DNA from: Talaromyces rugulosus
Taxonomy: Eukaryota; Ascomycota; Eurotiomycetes; Eurotiales; Trichocomaceae
Length of the DNA: 64,000 nt
Assembly: GCF_013368755.1 (NCBI RefSeq)
Contig: NC_049562.1
Span: 1,364,001-1,428,000, forward strand
Direction: 5' to 3'
This document shows, one piece after another, positions 1 through 11,286 of the stretch. A model generated the notes under the pieces. It worked only from the letters and a program-made list of their open reading frames with translations. It did no database searches and was not told the DNA's origin. Both the position numbers and the translations under genes were made by a program. The first letter of the stretch is position 1; each line of letters opens with the position of its first letter.

Positions 1-1512
1 TCACCCGGGACTCATCTGCATTGGCCTCTGCAGGGAAGAAGACCTGTTCGAGCACATTTCTGTCAAGTTTCGTCTGGCCAACCACCTCTCCTAAGTTAGT
101 TCGCCGAGGGAAGTGAGTATATCGCGGGTCGGAAACTGGCAGCATCTTCCATTTGGCGTAGCTTTCCTCTAGCCATAGGTGATTTATAACTTGGAGACCC
201 CACTCCTTGGCTGCGGTACATTTTTCACTATTGCCATGTGCTGTGATAAGATGACTATTGTCTTGCTTTAAAGTCTTGGTGCATTCGGCTCCGATAGCCT
301 GAACGAGGTTTTCGAGGTACGCACGTGCTTCTCCGGCATAATTGGAAAGACTGATTCGCAAACCCTTGAAAGCAGGTAAACCATCGCGATGAATTGGGTA
401 GTGCAAAAGCCGCTTTAAAGGAGATGTCCATGTATTGTGGGTAATCAGGTGGTAGAGCCACGATAGATTGCCAACGTCCTTGTTCCAGCGCGATGCTGTG
501 CGGTATTCGAAGCCTTCACGATAACGACAGATGAACATATCTGCTTTGGTAAGGTCTTTTGTGACGATACCGTTTCCTTGGCGAATTAAGTCCTCGATGG
601 ATTCAAGAAGATGCGATCCGATACCAAGGTCAGAAGAAAGCATGACGTGTTTTCCTTCAAAGACACTGAGATTGCGACTGGAATTGCGATTCTGATATGG
701 CGAGCTAGACGGAGTAGGTAACTCAGTAGGTTCTGGAGTAGACGCGCCAACAATATCTGGGTTGCCAGCGCCACGAATTGGGGCATTCGGTCCAGCGTGC
801 AGAATCTCCGGATTGGGCAGAGTATACGGTCGTTCGTCGATTCTCCGTCCGAGTTTCAAACAATCGTCGAACCTAAACAGAGTCAGTATATTGACAAAAA
901 ATTATAAACTTCCGAATGATATCATACCAGTGAGGGAGCACAATCTTTGCGCCCATCTTTTTCGCCAGAACCGTCTTCGCCTTGTCAGAATCCATGCTGA
1001 GATCGACCAAATGTGTCACTTGAGAAGTGACCCTGGGCGAATATAGTCCTCCCATGGCCATCACACCACCGATAATCGCATCTTTGTCGCCATCCGGGAT
1101 ATCGCCGCAGGTGACAACGACATCGCTAAAGAATAACCTTGGATCTGGATTGAATTGGCGGGGGTTTGCGAGTTTATTTTTTGTGATAGATGTCTGTAGC
1201 CACTGGGGCTTAACCACTGGAATCAGCGCATCGCAGGCGGATTGATACGCTGGAAAATCGGCTGTAGAGGAGATAATGTGCGTGAATTCTTGTATTGGGG
1301 GGAAAGGCGAGGGCTCTTCGTGTATGACGACTTCGCCTCCGTTGTCTTTGACTAGTATGTCCAACTATTTTATTATCCAGGTCAGTCTGGTTCAATAGTA
1401 ATAAAGGAATCGCTATTCTAACCTGCATCGCGGTATCTTGACCCAGCTCTGGGGAGCAGACCACGCAGATTTTAGACTGGCTGAGCAGATGCCCGCCATT
1501 TTGGTCCGTCAT
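1..1512 (-). CDS. BRCT-domain DNA-repair scaffold, Rtt107/Brc1-like (3' end outside window)
   Basis: Multi-BRCT genome-stability protein. Yeast Rtt107 and fission-yeast Brc1 bind phosphorylated H2A and the Smc5/6 and Slx4 complexes at stalled forks. Exons read 1512-1423, 1364-928 and 872-1 on the minus strand. Introns have GT-AG ends and restore one open frame. The first BRCT spans the exon 1/2 joint, and the second ends in the block LPHWFDDCLKLGRRID, which fixes the 927-873 intron (GTATG donor). A later BRCT begins near GLPAFKGLRISLSNY and runs to GAECTKTLKQD. The start MTDQNGG is the first ATG before the BRCT fold. The C-terminal BRCT pair lies beyond base 1. Identification rests on block order and remembered family motifs; another multi-BRCT protein is possible but less likely. 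Confidence 0.8.
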
Positions 1513-2229
1513 ATTTCCTCTTCTCTTTGTGTCGAGGGGTTTGATTTTCGCGACAGTTAATAGGTAGAATGCATGCAGTAGCGAACCGCCGAACAAGCTA
1601 TGTGCATGGTGTTTGGCGACTGAGATGATGGCGCGGGCAAAAACACGCGATCTCGAGACGCGCGCCACGACGCCGGGGCACGTGATCAAACACGCACTAA
1701 TTCCGAGGTAACTCCGATCTTTCTAAATACTTAGGGACACTCTAGCCCGTAAACTATGGACTTCTTTCCCTAATAGAAGTTGAAGTTTTGCAAGCTTCTG
1801 GCGTTAAATTGCCACAATAATAAAAATCAGACTAGTATAGTTTCTTCATTCATATGGACTTTTATCCGAATGTGGTCAACTGGCACCACCCTCATACAAT
1901 CAATGGAATAATGCAATATTCCAAACCAAAATGAGAACAAACAGAGGAAATAGCCGTGCTGTTAGTATTTCTGACAATCGCAAGATTTTTCGCAGCCAGA
2001 TACATACATGTACCAATTGACGTTGTGCTGGTCTGATTGGGTCGGCGCAAGAACAGCCTCGGCTTTGGCGAATTAGCGGAGACCCGGCAGTGACCCCGGC
2101 CTCTTTCCCGACTTGTGCAGCTTGCTTACTTACTACTTACTATAAACAGTCAACATCATCATTGAATCTACGTTTCCTTGTTGTTGTTATTAGTTTTCGA
2201 CAGCTGATGCAAATCGTCGAGAAAGAGAA
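1513..2229. promoter_or_regulatory. Divergent intergenic region
   Basis: About 0.7 kb between two divergently transcribed genes, so it must hold both promoters and 5' UTRs. No protein-coding ORF of credible composition and no recognisable regulatory site stands out. Confidence 0.5.
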
Positions 2230-3732
2230 ATGTCTTTTCCATTTCGCGTCGTGGAACACGTAGTTCCAGGACAGTATATCAGGGAATACCCACGAGCAAC
2301 GTCGACGTCGCAAGAAGAAACGCTGCATCTGGCTGTTAAGCAATATATCCCACTGGACAATCCCAATCCCAAACCAGGCGATGTCACCATCATCGCGGCG
2401 CATGCGAATGGGTTTCCCAAGGTTGGTTTCTCTAATGTCTGGATTTACGAGGAGACTCTCTCTGACAACAGGACCTAGGAACTATATGAACCACTCTGGG
2501 AAGACCTGCACGCGCGGGCAAAACGTCAAGGGTTCCAGATACGCAGCATCTGGATGGCCGATGTTGCGCACCAAGGCCAGAGCGGAGTGATGAACGACAA
2601 CAAACTCGGAAATGACCGTAAGTTTTTTTGATTCAACCAGAACTCATAGTATGCCGTGCTGAAAATCAAACGCTTTTTTTTATAGCAAGCTGGTACGATC
2701 ATTCGAGAGATCTTTTGCATCTGATCAATCTCAAACGCGATGAAATGCCCCGTCCGCTTGTAGGGATAGGTCACAGCATGGGTGGTGCACAGCTGTAAGT
2801 TTTGCTTGCCCAAGTCATTACGCAGTCAAAAAAAAGACTAATTGTCAAGAATACACTTGTCGCTCTCTCTGCCCCGTCTCTTCCACAGTCTAGTATTACT
2901 AGATCCAGTGGCGCAACGAGAAACGACACAGTATCCAGAAAAGTTCGAAGGAAGATACGTTCCTCTAAACACCATACTTTCAACACACAGACGGGATACA
3001 TGGGCCTCTCGGAAAGCCGCACTGGAAAGCTTCAATCGCAGTCCCTTTTACAAAGCCTGGAACCCACGCGTTCTGGAGAGATGGGTCCAATATGGACTCC
3101 GAGAGCTACCAACTCTCACCCACCCCTTGCCATCGACAGACCAACAAAAGACTAGCGAGCGGCCAGTCACGCTGAAAACAACGCGGCATCAAGAAGTCTT
3201 TACCTTTTCCCGACCAAACTACGACTACGACACCACAACCGATAAACCTGCCAGTATTTTAGATACTCCAGATCTCATACCCAACGAACGAAACCCACAC
3301 CCTTTCTACCGAGTAGAACCTATCCAGATCTTTAACAATCTACCACACCTTCGGCCCAGCGTGCTGTACATCTTTGGCGGCCAATCAAACATGTGCCTAC
3401 CACACATGATGGAAGACAAGCTCAACACCACCGGAATCGGAGCCGGCGGCAACGGCGGTGTCGCCGCAGGACGAGTCCAATCCGTGCTTTTCGAGGACAA
3501 GGGCCATCTACTAGCTCAGGAAGCGGTCGTTGAATGCGCCGACGCAGCTGCTGGGTTTTTTGGGGCTGAATTGAAGCGGTGGAAGGTCGAAGAGGGGGCA
3601 TTTAAAGGGCAGTGGGATCGGAAATCAAAAGTGGAAAAGGTTACGGTTGATGAGCGCTGGCTGAAAGAGGTTGGGCCACCGCCGTCGAGGCCGCCGAGGA
3701 ATACGGATGGCAACTCAAAATCCAAGCTATGA
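2230..3732 (+). CDS. Peroxisomal alpha/beta-hydrolase (Lpx1/MpaH/Akt2-like)
   Basis: Exons 2230-2421, 2479-2617, 2686-2794 and 2889-3732 give 427 aa. All introns are GT-AG. The nucleophile elbow GHSMGG (Ser about 141) spans the end of exon 3, an N-terminal HANGFPK block forms the oxyanion region, and DKGHLLAQE near the C-terminus supplies the likely catalytic His. The last residues are SKSKL, a canonical PTS1 peroxisomal signal. The family includes yeast lipase Lpx1, the mycophenolic-acid acyl-CoA thioesterase MpaH and the AK-toxin protein Akt2. The substrate here is unknown. No polyketide or peptide synthase lies beside it, so a general peroxisomal lipase or acyl-CoA thioesterase role is as likely as secondary metabolism. 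Confidence 0.82.
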
Positions 3733-4142
3733 CATGTCCCGTACCTCACCCTGTTCGAACGGGTTGAAGGTCTTCTTCTCTTCGTACATGAGAAGCTATA
3801 CGGAATAAATACAAATAAATACAAAAAATTTTCTGGATATATTCTATTTTGCAGTCTAGTGGTTTCTGTATCCCAGCTAATGTCAGAAACAGTTTCCGGA
3901 TCTTTTGATGAGATATATATATATATACTCGCTATGAAAACACGCCATGACATGGAAATCAGAATGCCCTTAGGGACACGGCATCTGAAACCGTTGGTCT
4001 TTGGCTTTTAAGAAATATGGAAAAAATCCAAAAGGATGGTCTATAACGTAAAAGAATGTTTGTTGTCGTAATCCATTTTGAACACAATTACCCTGTCAAA
4101 TGCTCGAGGTATTCATCAGGGAAAACCGGCATGGGTGTGTTT
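3733..4142. other. Convergent 3' intergenic region
   Basis: Tail-to-tail spacer of 410 bp between two convergent genes. It contains an AT-rich stretch with a (TA)n run at about 3910-3929 and nothing else recognisable. Confidence 0.5.
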
Positions 4143-5282
4143 TTAAAGGTTCTTTTTGATCGGCGCGCGGACAATCTCCGGGAAACTCCATACATGCGGC
4201 CATGACAGCATGTATTCGTCTTGCCTTTCGTTCAGGATGTGTCGAAGCCAGATGCCCCAGATAAGGTACAGGTATGCGCCGAAACCGGTCATTAAATGCC
4301 TAATAAACATGTGAGAAATCGAAAAAAAGGGTGCAAAGCAGAGCCAACACTCACCACCAACCATGCCCTTCCAAGAAAATACCCCAGGGAAGACCTATAG
4401 TCTGCCTCCACTGGCGGATTGTGCCGCAAAACTGGTTATCCAGGAACCAGATGCCGAACCCGCCGAGAAACATACTCAGGCCGAAAACCACCATGAACCA
4501 CATGGTCTTGAGCGTCTTGATGTCGCGCTGGTTTTCGTATTCTTGTCGCTCCTTGCTGAGGACTGGGAGTCCCTTCTTTTCGCGGGCCAGACGGTCCTCT
4601 TCGCGAGACTTGCGCCATTTGGGACGCAACGCTACCTCCATGGTGTACATGCTGCGCAGGACGACAACGGTTGTGAGTAGAGCATATGCGTTTTGGTGGA
4701 ACACGGGGTCTTGAAGGTAGTGATAGTATAGGGTGATGAACACGGCCAGTCCGGCCAAGGCCAGGGCGAGAAACACTCTGGTCGGCGTTGAGCGCGAGTA
4801 CGAAAACGAAGCATAGCACATGAGGCACGTGGTGTAGATCATGGAGAGCTCGTCAACCAGCTGCATAGGGTCTATTCCGCTGTTAGTATTTATGCATACT
4901 GAAAAAAAAAAGGAATTCAGATGAACTTGCACTTTAAAGTTGAATGGAACAAAAAGCTGCCCAAGCCAACCAGCAGGTATCCGGCAAAGGCGACTTGGAA
5001 GACACTATCGTGGCCATGTTTCCGAATGTTCAGTATACCCTTGATACCCAGCCACAGGAACAGTAGGTTGGTCAGCGAGTTTACAATTTCTGCAGAATAC
5101 GGAGTTGCGTAGTAGTCCTGTCAACGGAGCTGGGTTAGAATAGAGTCTGATGGAATTCTGGGCAGGGATGGCACCTCTTCACACCAATTCAGTGTCGATG
5201 TCACGGGGCTCCAGTATCCGGCCTTTGATGGGGGATAGGGAATAAAAGGGAAATGCGGCCAATGCTCCTTCGTTGTCGCCAT
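4143..5282 (-). CDS. Alkaline ceramidase (YPC1/YDC1/ACER family)
   Basis: Hydrolyses ceramide or phytoceramide to sphingoid base and fatty acid in the ER/Golgi membrane. Exons 5282-5175, 5117-4931, 4871-4355 and 4299-4143 give 322 aa, close to the family norm. Family blocks are visible: NWCEEDYYATPYSAEIVNS near the N-terminus, then FHSTLKYPMQLVDELSMIY and a late GHGWWHLMTGFGAYLYL. These carry the conserved acidic and His residues thought to bind Zn. Several hydrophobic segments fit a seven-TM protein. The joint FHSTLK-YPMQ only reads correctly with a GC-AG intron (donor GCAAGT at 4930), which explains why a plain GT-AG model would break here. Confidence 0.88.
4872..4930 (-). other. Non-canonical GC-AG intron in the ceramidase gene
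   Basis: On the minus strand the intron starts GCAAGT and ends GGAATAG, 59 nt. Splicing here keeps the conserved TLKYPMQL block in frame. Using the neighbouring GT two bases upstream shifts the frame. Confidence 0.75.
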
Positions 5283-6058
5283 TGTCGCTGATCACAAAAG
5301 CGCCGAGGTGGAGCTCTAGGCTGCCGAGACAGGTTGTTTGACGGGGAGGTCAAAGCGAGAAGGAGGAGACAGGAAATACTGAGTATTATTAAGTAAGTAA
5401 GTAAGCAAGCAAGATGAATCAGAAGAGAAGGGACAGATATGGGGAATATCTGAGAATCGGGCCGTGACGTCGACGAAGGCGGCGACGAACGGCTGCCTGA
5501 GGGCTGAGGCAGGCTGAGCCTTCGCTGCTTACGGAAGCTCCCCAGAGCCGAGCTGATTGGGCGGTTATTCGCGGGCCAGCATGCCAATGATTTATTGAAT
5601 ATTACAATATTAATCTTCAAAACAATGGCTTAAATGTCTATCTCTACTCTATTTTTTTCCGTCGCGATCCTGATGTTTCTTTCCTTTCCGGCATACTGCC
5701 GGCTGTTAGTCTAGTTAATGGCCGATTCTCTTCCGCTGCATCCGGCGGACTCGCCAATCGCGTCTGCAATAGTAAATAAACAGTCTACTAGTGGATGGTG
5801 GCATTGTGTAGGGGTTAAAAATATACGTAAAAAATAACTAGAACATACTAGTTATAGAGTTGTTTGATCCTGCCGCCGTTTGTTTCAGAATCACCAGTGA
5901 TGACATAGTCGTCGTAGCTCCCCTAGCCCTAAGCCCTATACCCTGAGTCAGCGCCCAGCAAAGTATGGCTGCGGGGCAACTGCAACTGCCGCGGACTGCA
6001 AGACAACAACATCGTTCAGTTTGTTTACCATCAATTGTTATACAACTACACCGCCAAA
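5283..6058. promoter_or_regulatory. Divergent promoter region with clustered CCCTA repeats
   Basis: Shared upstream region of the ceramidase and prefoldin genes. At 5921-5945 four degenerate CCCTA/CCCTG units follow one another in 25 bp, resembling telobox-type elements seen upstream of housekeeping genes. No other gene is visible. Confidence 0.4.
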
Positions 6059-6538
6059 ATGTCTATTCCGCCCGAAGCTCTGCAGAAAGTAAGGCGTTTT
6101 TTCTGATGAACAACAATACGGAATAGTCCTTGCTGATTGATACCTAGCTCGTCCAAGAAATCGAGTCGCAAGCCATTGCCTCGCAACAGCAGATCGGCGT
6201 TGTCAAGGCTCAGATCTCTACAAAGCAACGCGATATCCGGCTTCTGCAACTGACCTCGAGCGAGCTGGCATCGCTGCCAAAGGATACTAATGTCTACGAA
6301 GGCGTGGGCAAGATGTGCGTGACTCTTTTTTAGTTGCTGCTGGTTTACACCGCTAATTGATAAAACCTGCAGGTTTATCCATTCGCCGATAAATACCGTC
6401 GACAAGCGACTATCTTCCGAAACCGAGACGCTCAAAAACGATATCACCGGGCTGGGGAAAAGACTGCATTACCTTGAAACGACGCACCAGAAGAGCAAAG
6501 AGCACATTGAGCAGATATTTAAGGGGAGCAGCGCATAA
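6059..6538 (+). CDS. PFD1: Prefoldin subunit 1
   Basis: Beta-type subunit of the hexameric prefoldin chaperone, which passes nascent actin and tubulin to CCT. Exons 6059-6088, 6148-6314 and 6373-6538 give 120 aa, the usual length. An N-terminal helix (LVQEIESQAIASQQQIG) and a C-terminal helix (HYLETTHQKSKEHIEQI) with heptad pattern flank a short beta-hairpin region with GKMFIHSP, a typical prefoldin-beta turn. The tiny first exon of 30 nt codes MSIPPEALQK. Confidence 0.88.
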
Positions 6539-8326
6539 GCAGAAGCAGGAAAATTATGTGCGAGCACATACAGTCCATCGACTGGGCTGTTCCATATTGT
6601 ATTAGACAGTGAGTTAAGTGACAGTCGATATTTACCGCTACTGAAAAGCAAATCTGCCAAAGGAGACAGCAAGATTATGCTGGCAAATCAGTTCTCATAT
6701 ATCATGCCGAGCCGAGTATGTGTTTTCATGATCAGAATACGACATCCCAGGGAAATTCACTTTGCTGGCTGTCAAGAAGGGCCGTGATCAAGTCCAAAAG
6801 AAACACGGAGCCGCCAACCCTCTGCACGCCCTCGAATGGAGTGGGCCAGCGTGTCTATTGATATCAATTTTCTGTATATAGCCAATGGAGATATCTAACA
6901 GATTTCAAGCCACGTCATCGATTGGTCCAGTCTATTATATCAGTTCGACCGGGGGATATCTCTTGTATACTAGTAAGCGCTTTTAGTTAGCTGTATCAAG
7001 CAACCATGCCCAACCATCTTGTCGGGTTCGGGGGACCTGAAACAGCGGGCCCATTAAAAAAAAAAAAAACGCCTAAATTAATTGCTTATTTTAGCTTCTA
7101 GGATCACCGCTGGCAATGGTCAAAAAGACTCTAAAGTCAAGACCTGAAACAAGCATCTGCAAGTGCATAACCGCGCGGCTCGACACTGCATGTACAGGCC
7201 GCCAATCACGGTAGGGGATCTTCAGTTTCAACCTAAATATAAATTTTCATAGATTAAATTTTTCTTGTATAATTTTTTTTTTCAATGTCATCTTTTCTAT
7301 AGAGCAAATCATATGCTTGGCTAAAGACAATCCGACTAACGGATGGCGTCAGGTGCGAGCGTCGTGCGGCCCAATCAATCAGCCCGGTCATCGGATCCTG
7401 CAGCGAGACCAGCGGTCATCGGTCAGGCGCTGGCGATAATAATAGAATGGGGCAGGAGAATCTGTCAGAATCTGAATGTTTGCGCTGGATAAGCTGCATA
7501 TTGTTCTTTTTGGAAAAATAACACGGTGCAAAGAGATTCCCTGTCAAGTGCGCATAAATGAATTGTGGCTGGGGATGACATCACTGCACTGCAAAGAGCC
7601 GCAGACAAAATCTTGCAAAGAAGAAGAGAAGAAGCGCCTCAGCTGACTGCATCAAGGAATTGCCAACAACTAAGACCGGGGTGCGCATCCCTTGCGTCGT
7701 CAGAGGCAATTCTCCGGGCTGTAGATGGCTAGTGGACAAGGTGGAGTGCAGATGCATGTTGGTACTAGGTAGTATGTACCTTTTGTAAGCCTGTCACTGT
7801 CCAGACACGCGGGCCTGGCCAGTGGAAGTGGAACTTGGACAGAGATGAACTACGATGAAACAGTATGATTCGTTTCATATGCCTTGAGTTGACCAAGGTA
7901 CTCCTCCATACATGTAGAGAGTGTGGGCTGGGTCGGGCCCGGCCCGCCCGAGCCAGACACGAGGCGATTGCAACGATAAACGAAGATAGAGAGATCGAAA
8001 CAGCGTTATTGGGCGCCAACTAGGAAGTAGACTGGCTCAGGGACACGCGAACTTGACGCCCGAGTGGGACTTTTGTCTTGATTAACACAGAGTACTTCGT
8101 ACACCAATGCACAAAGTTGTTCCGAAGGTCAGGCTCTCCCTCGCACCTGCCGCCGGCCACCCCGCTTCGCACTCAAATACGAATCGCACCCCACCACCGG
8201 GCTTCAGCTGAACACTAACTAACCTCGCTCTCTCGTCTCTGCCTTTTCAGCTCTTTTCATCTCTGCTTTCACTTCTCTCATCCCGTTCTGTTTTCCATTT
8301 GTCTTCCTTCCCAGAAATCTGACCCG
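6539..8326. other. Long intergenic region / 5' leader
   Basis: About 1.8 kb without a credible gene. It includes a poly-A run near 7056-7069, AT-rich stretches around 7200-7310 and a pyrimidine-rich leader just before 8327. The length suggests a long promoter plus 5' UTR for the downstream coiled-coil gene. Confidence 0.4.
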
Positions 8327-9909
8327 ATGCCTCGCCGGTATATTCTGGACGACAGCGAGTCGTCTTCCTCGGAGTTTTCCGAGACAGACATCTCGCTCAG
8401 TAGTCCCCATGGCCGTCGCCGCGTCAAGCGCCAGTCCTTCTCGCGCTCTCGCCATCGAGTGAGCCCGGACTCGAATGCCTACCTCAACCCCAACCTCATC
8501 TCGACCGTGCGCCGCTCTGCCTCGACTGGGGGGAACAGGCGCCGCCGGGGAGGAGACGAGCCCATGGTGATCATCGATGTGAACAACGACGTCCGCAACA
8601 GACAGGACTCGCGTGACCGCCATGATCGCTACGAGCGCACCGACCGTCACGACCGTCATGACCGCCACCAGCGCATCGTTGACTTTGACGATGACGATAT
8701 CGAGGTCCTACGACCTCACCGTCGCAATAGGGCTTCCAGCAATGTTTCTGCAACGCGGACCCCATCCCCTCGCCAGCAGCAGCGCGACTGGGAGGTCCTG
8801 ATGGACCAGCGCATTCTCGCCCGAAATGATATCCGCCAGGACTTGGAAATCACCAAGCAGCAGCAGGAAATCGATCGTCTGGAGCGCCAGCTCAGTCGGC
8901 ACCAGGAGAAGAAACGCTCCGAGAAATCTGAGCGCCGTGAGTCCCATTCTCGTCACCGCTTCGAAGAAATCCACTACGAAGATGACCTTGCCGAGAAGCT
9001 GCGCAAACTGGATCGCCTAGAGAAGGTCAAGCGAAATGAAGAAGAGCAACGTCTTGCCGAGGTCCGAGCAAAGGTCAAGAGACTTGAAGAAATGGAGCGC
9101 AAGGCCGAAGAGGAAGAAGAGGCCAAGCGTATTGCACATGAAAGGCACCTGAAAGAAATTGAAGAGCGCGAGAATATCAAAGCCGAGAAGGACCGTCTTA
9201 AGAAAGAGCTCCAAGACGAGGAGGCACGCAAAGCCCTCGAGGAGTCCGAACGCAAGAAGGAACTTGCCATTCTCAAGGCACAGGCCGTCGATGAATGGAA
9301 GCGCGCTGAGGACTCCAAGCGACTTAAAGAAATCAAGGAGAAGGAGCAGAAAGACAAGGAGTTTAAAGAAAGACTCAGGGCCGAGTTTGGATACAGCGAG
9401 GAGCAGATTGAAAAGCTACTGAACAAGGAGAAGAAAGACGAGGAAAAGAAAGACAAGAAGGAAAAGGAAAAGGAAAAGGACAAGGACGGCAAACTAGTGA
9501 TCCTAGAGCCAGAAAAGACCACATTTATCAAGGTAAAGAGCACTCGTCGAGTTAAAGGTAGTGTTTTTCTAACCCACGCTATAGGTGCATAGAAAATGGC
9601 TGTTGCCTCAAACACTGGACGCCTTCCGCCTGCCATGGGGTTGGGATGAAGTAAGTTCTCCAAGCGTTGTGTGTTGTGTATTTACTTACATCGTCTCAGC
9701 GCGACCCCAACTATATCATCATCAAGCAATTCATCACCGAGGAATTCCAAGAAGAGCTCTTTTCACACTCTCGCCGCATCCGCGAAGGCAAGCTGGTGAC
9801 CGAGACATCGACGACTCTGACCGAGCTCAAGGTCAATGATCACAAGAAGGATAAGATGTATCTCGTCCGAAAGAAGAATCCTTCTGGGAAAGCTTGGATT
9901 TTCACTTGA
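8327..9909 (+). CDS. Charged coiled-coil protein of unknown function with conserved C-terminal block
   Basis: Exons 8327-9532, 9585-9650 and 9700-9909 give 493 aa. The N-terminus (MPRRYILDDSESSSS) is Ser/Arg-rich with repeated RxD/H motifs at residues about 85-120. Residues about 150-380 are Glu/Lys/Arg-rich coiled coil. The C-terminal 110 residues form a compact, less charged block: TTFIKVHRKWLLPQTLDAF, LPWGWDERDPNYIIIKQ, ITEEFQEELFSHSRRIREG. I recall this block as shared by uncharacterised Eurotiomycete proteins; no function is known to me. The nuclear or RNA-processing look of the RD/SR N-terminus is only an inference. Confidence 0.75.
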
Positions 9910-10208
9910 ATTCGCTACTTGAGTCCGCTACTTGGGTTCCGCTAAATTGGGTTTCATCTTTTACTTGGATTATGGGCTTGTATTTTTTTTCGTTTCGATT
10001 TGGATGCTTACTTGATTGGTTATATTTTTGTTGATATGATTGCATGAATTTATGAAGTGAATTAAGCGCATATTCTTTTAGCATTATTTATGCGACATCT
10101 ACAATTGATGACCTCTAAAAATGAGCTGGGTGTTGCCGAATCCCCAAACGCCAACCTCTATTGTACACATAACCTTGTCCCAATCCGAAGTTCATAACTT
10201 CAAATAGT

Positions 10209-11286
10209 TTACAAACTCATCCCCTCCTGGACAGACCACCTCTTTTCCGCACGCATAATCAATTCTTCATACACCGTCCAGGCCAACGCCGAACTAATCG
10301 CTTTCCGACCCATCCTCAGCCCGAGCCCGCGAAACAGACCCTTGCCACCGTCTTCCTTGACAATCAGCTTCAGCGCATGGAACATGTTTCGATACTTTTC
10401 TGGTCGAAGTTGAATCCTTGTTTTGACTGCGTCGAATGGGTTTGTGACGGCTGTGGCGAGACCTGCCGCAAGAGCGCCCGAGGTGAAGTTTACAGTAGAC
10501 GAGGATATATTTGTGTTGTTGTTTGTGGAAGTACTTCCCGCCCAAAACCCAGAGAGATTGCGTTTAAACTGCTCGTAAAAAGCAACATAAATACCGGCGT
10601 ACGGCGCATCACGCACCGCCGTGGCTCCAAAGCCAGCAAAGAGGCCGCGGATACCCTCGGTACGAAATATGTCCCTGGCGGCACTCCCCAGACTGCGATA
10701 GGCGTAGTAGTCCGACTCATACCGGACTTTGAGCACGGTGACGGGCATCATGATGAAACCCGCGGCTGTGCGCGCGACAGCGCCTGTGAGCAGGTTTGCA
10801 GTGTGGGACAGTTTTGGTAGTGCTGATGAGGAGTAGCCGTTTTTATTATTGTTGATGGTATTCGCAGCACTGCTACCGGCGAGCGCCATGGCCGGCCCTC
10901 GTCGCGCGACTTCCTGGCGCAGCGCGTTCAAGGATGTAAAGTACAAGGCTGATCCGAAACCCGTTCGGAGAGCAGACGGGAGTGTGCCACGCCATAACGA
11001 GCGGATCGGGTTCGGCGAGGAGATGATGGAGCGTAGAGTAGCAGAGAGCGAGGCGGTGCGAGTAGATTGCTGCAGTCGCGTTTTGAGGAGATCGGCGGGT
11101 TGGAGGAGGATCGAAGAGGTGAGGCCGGAAGCCAGTCCGGCGAGGAAGTGGAATGTAGTTTTGGATGCTGTTTTGGATGAACCTTACTTTAGTTTTTTTT
11201 ATAATTCTTTTCATCTTGGGAAATGGTTGTTACTTACAGGCTGGTACCTTATTCGATGGCGATACCGCCGGAGAGGCATGAGCCAT
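10209..11286 (-). CDS. HEM25: Mitochondrial glycine carrier (SLC25A38/Hem25-like)
   Basis: Imports glycine into mitochondria for 5-aminolevulinate and haem synthesis. Exons 11286-11238 and 11167-10209 give 335 aa. Three mitochondrial-carrier repeats are visible, with signatures [11 protein letters not shown] (repeat 1), [12 protein letters not shown] (repeat 2) and [11 protein letters not shown] (repeat 3), each fitting Px[DE]xx[KR]. The motif YESDYYAY after repeat 2 and the [14 protein letters not shown] block are typical of the SLC25A38 branch. A Ser/Asn-rich insertion separates repeats 1 and 2. The gene converges on the coiled-coil gene with a 299 bp spacer. Confidence 0.88.

Noticed and set aside
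5921..5945. Interstitial telomere
   Set aside because: Only four degenerate units; too short and imperfect for a telomeric tract.
8974..9663. 229-codon Ser-rich minus ORF
   Set aside because: Exact antisense of the Glu/Lys/Arg coiled coil; composition is a shadow of GAG/AAG codons.
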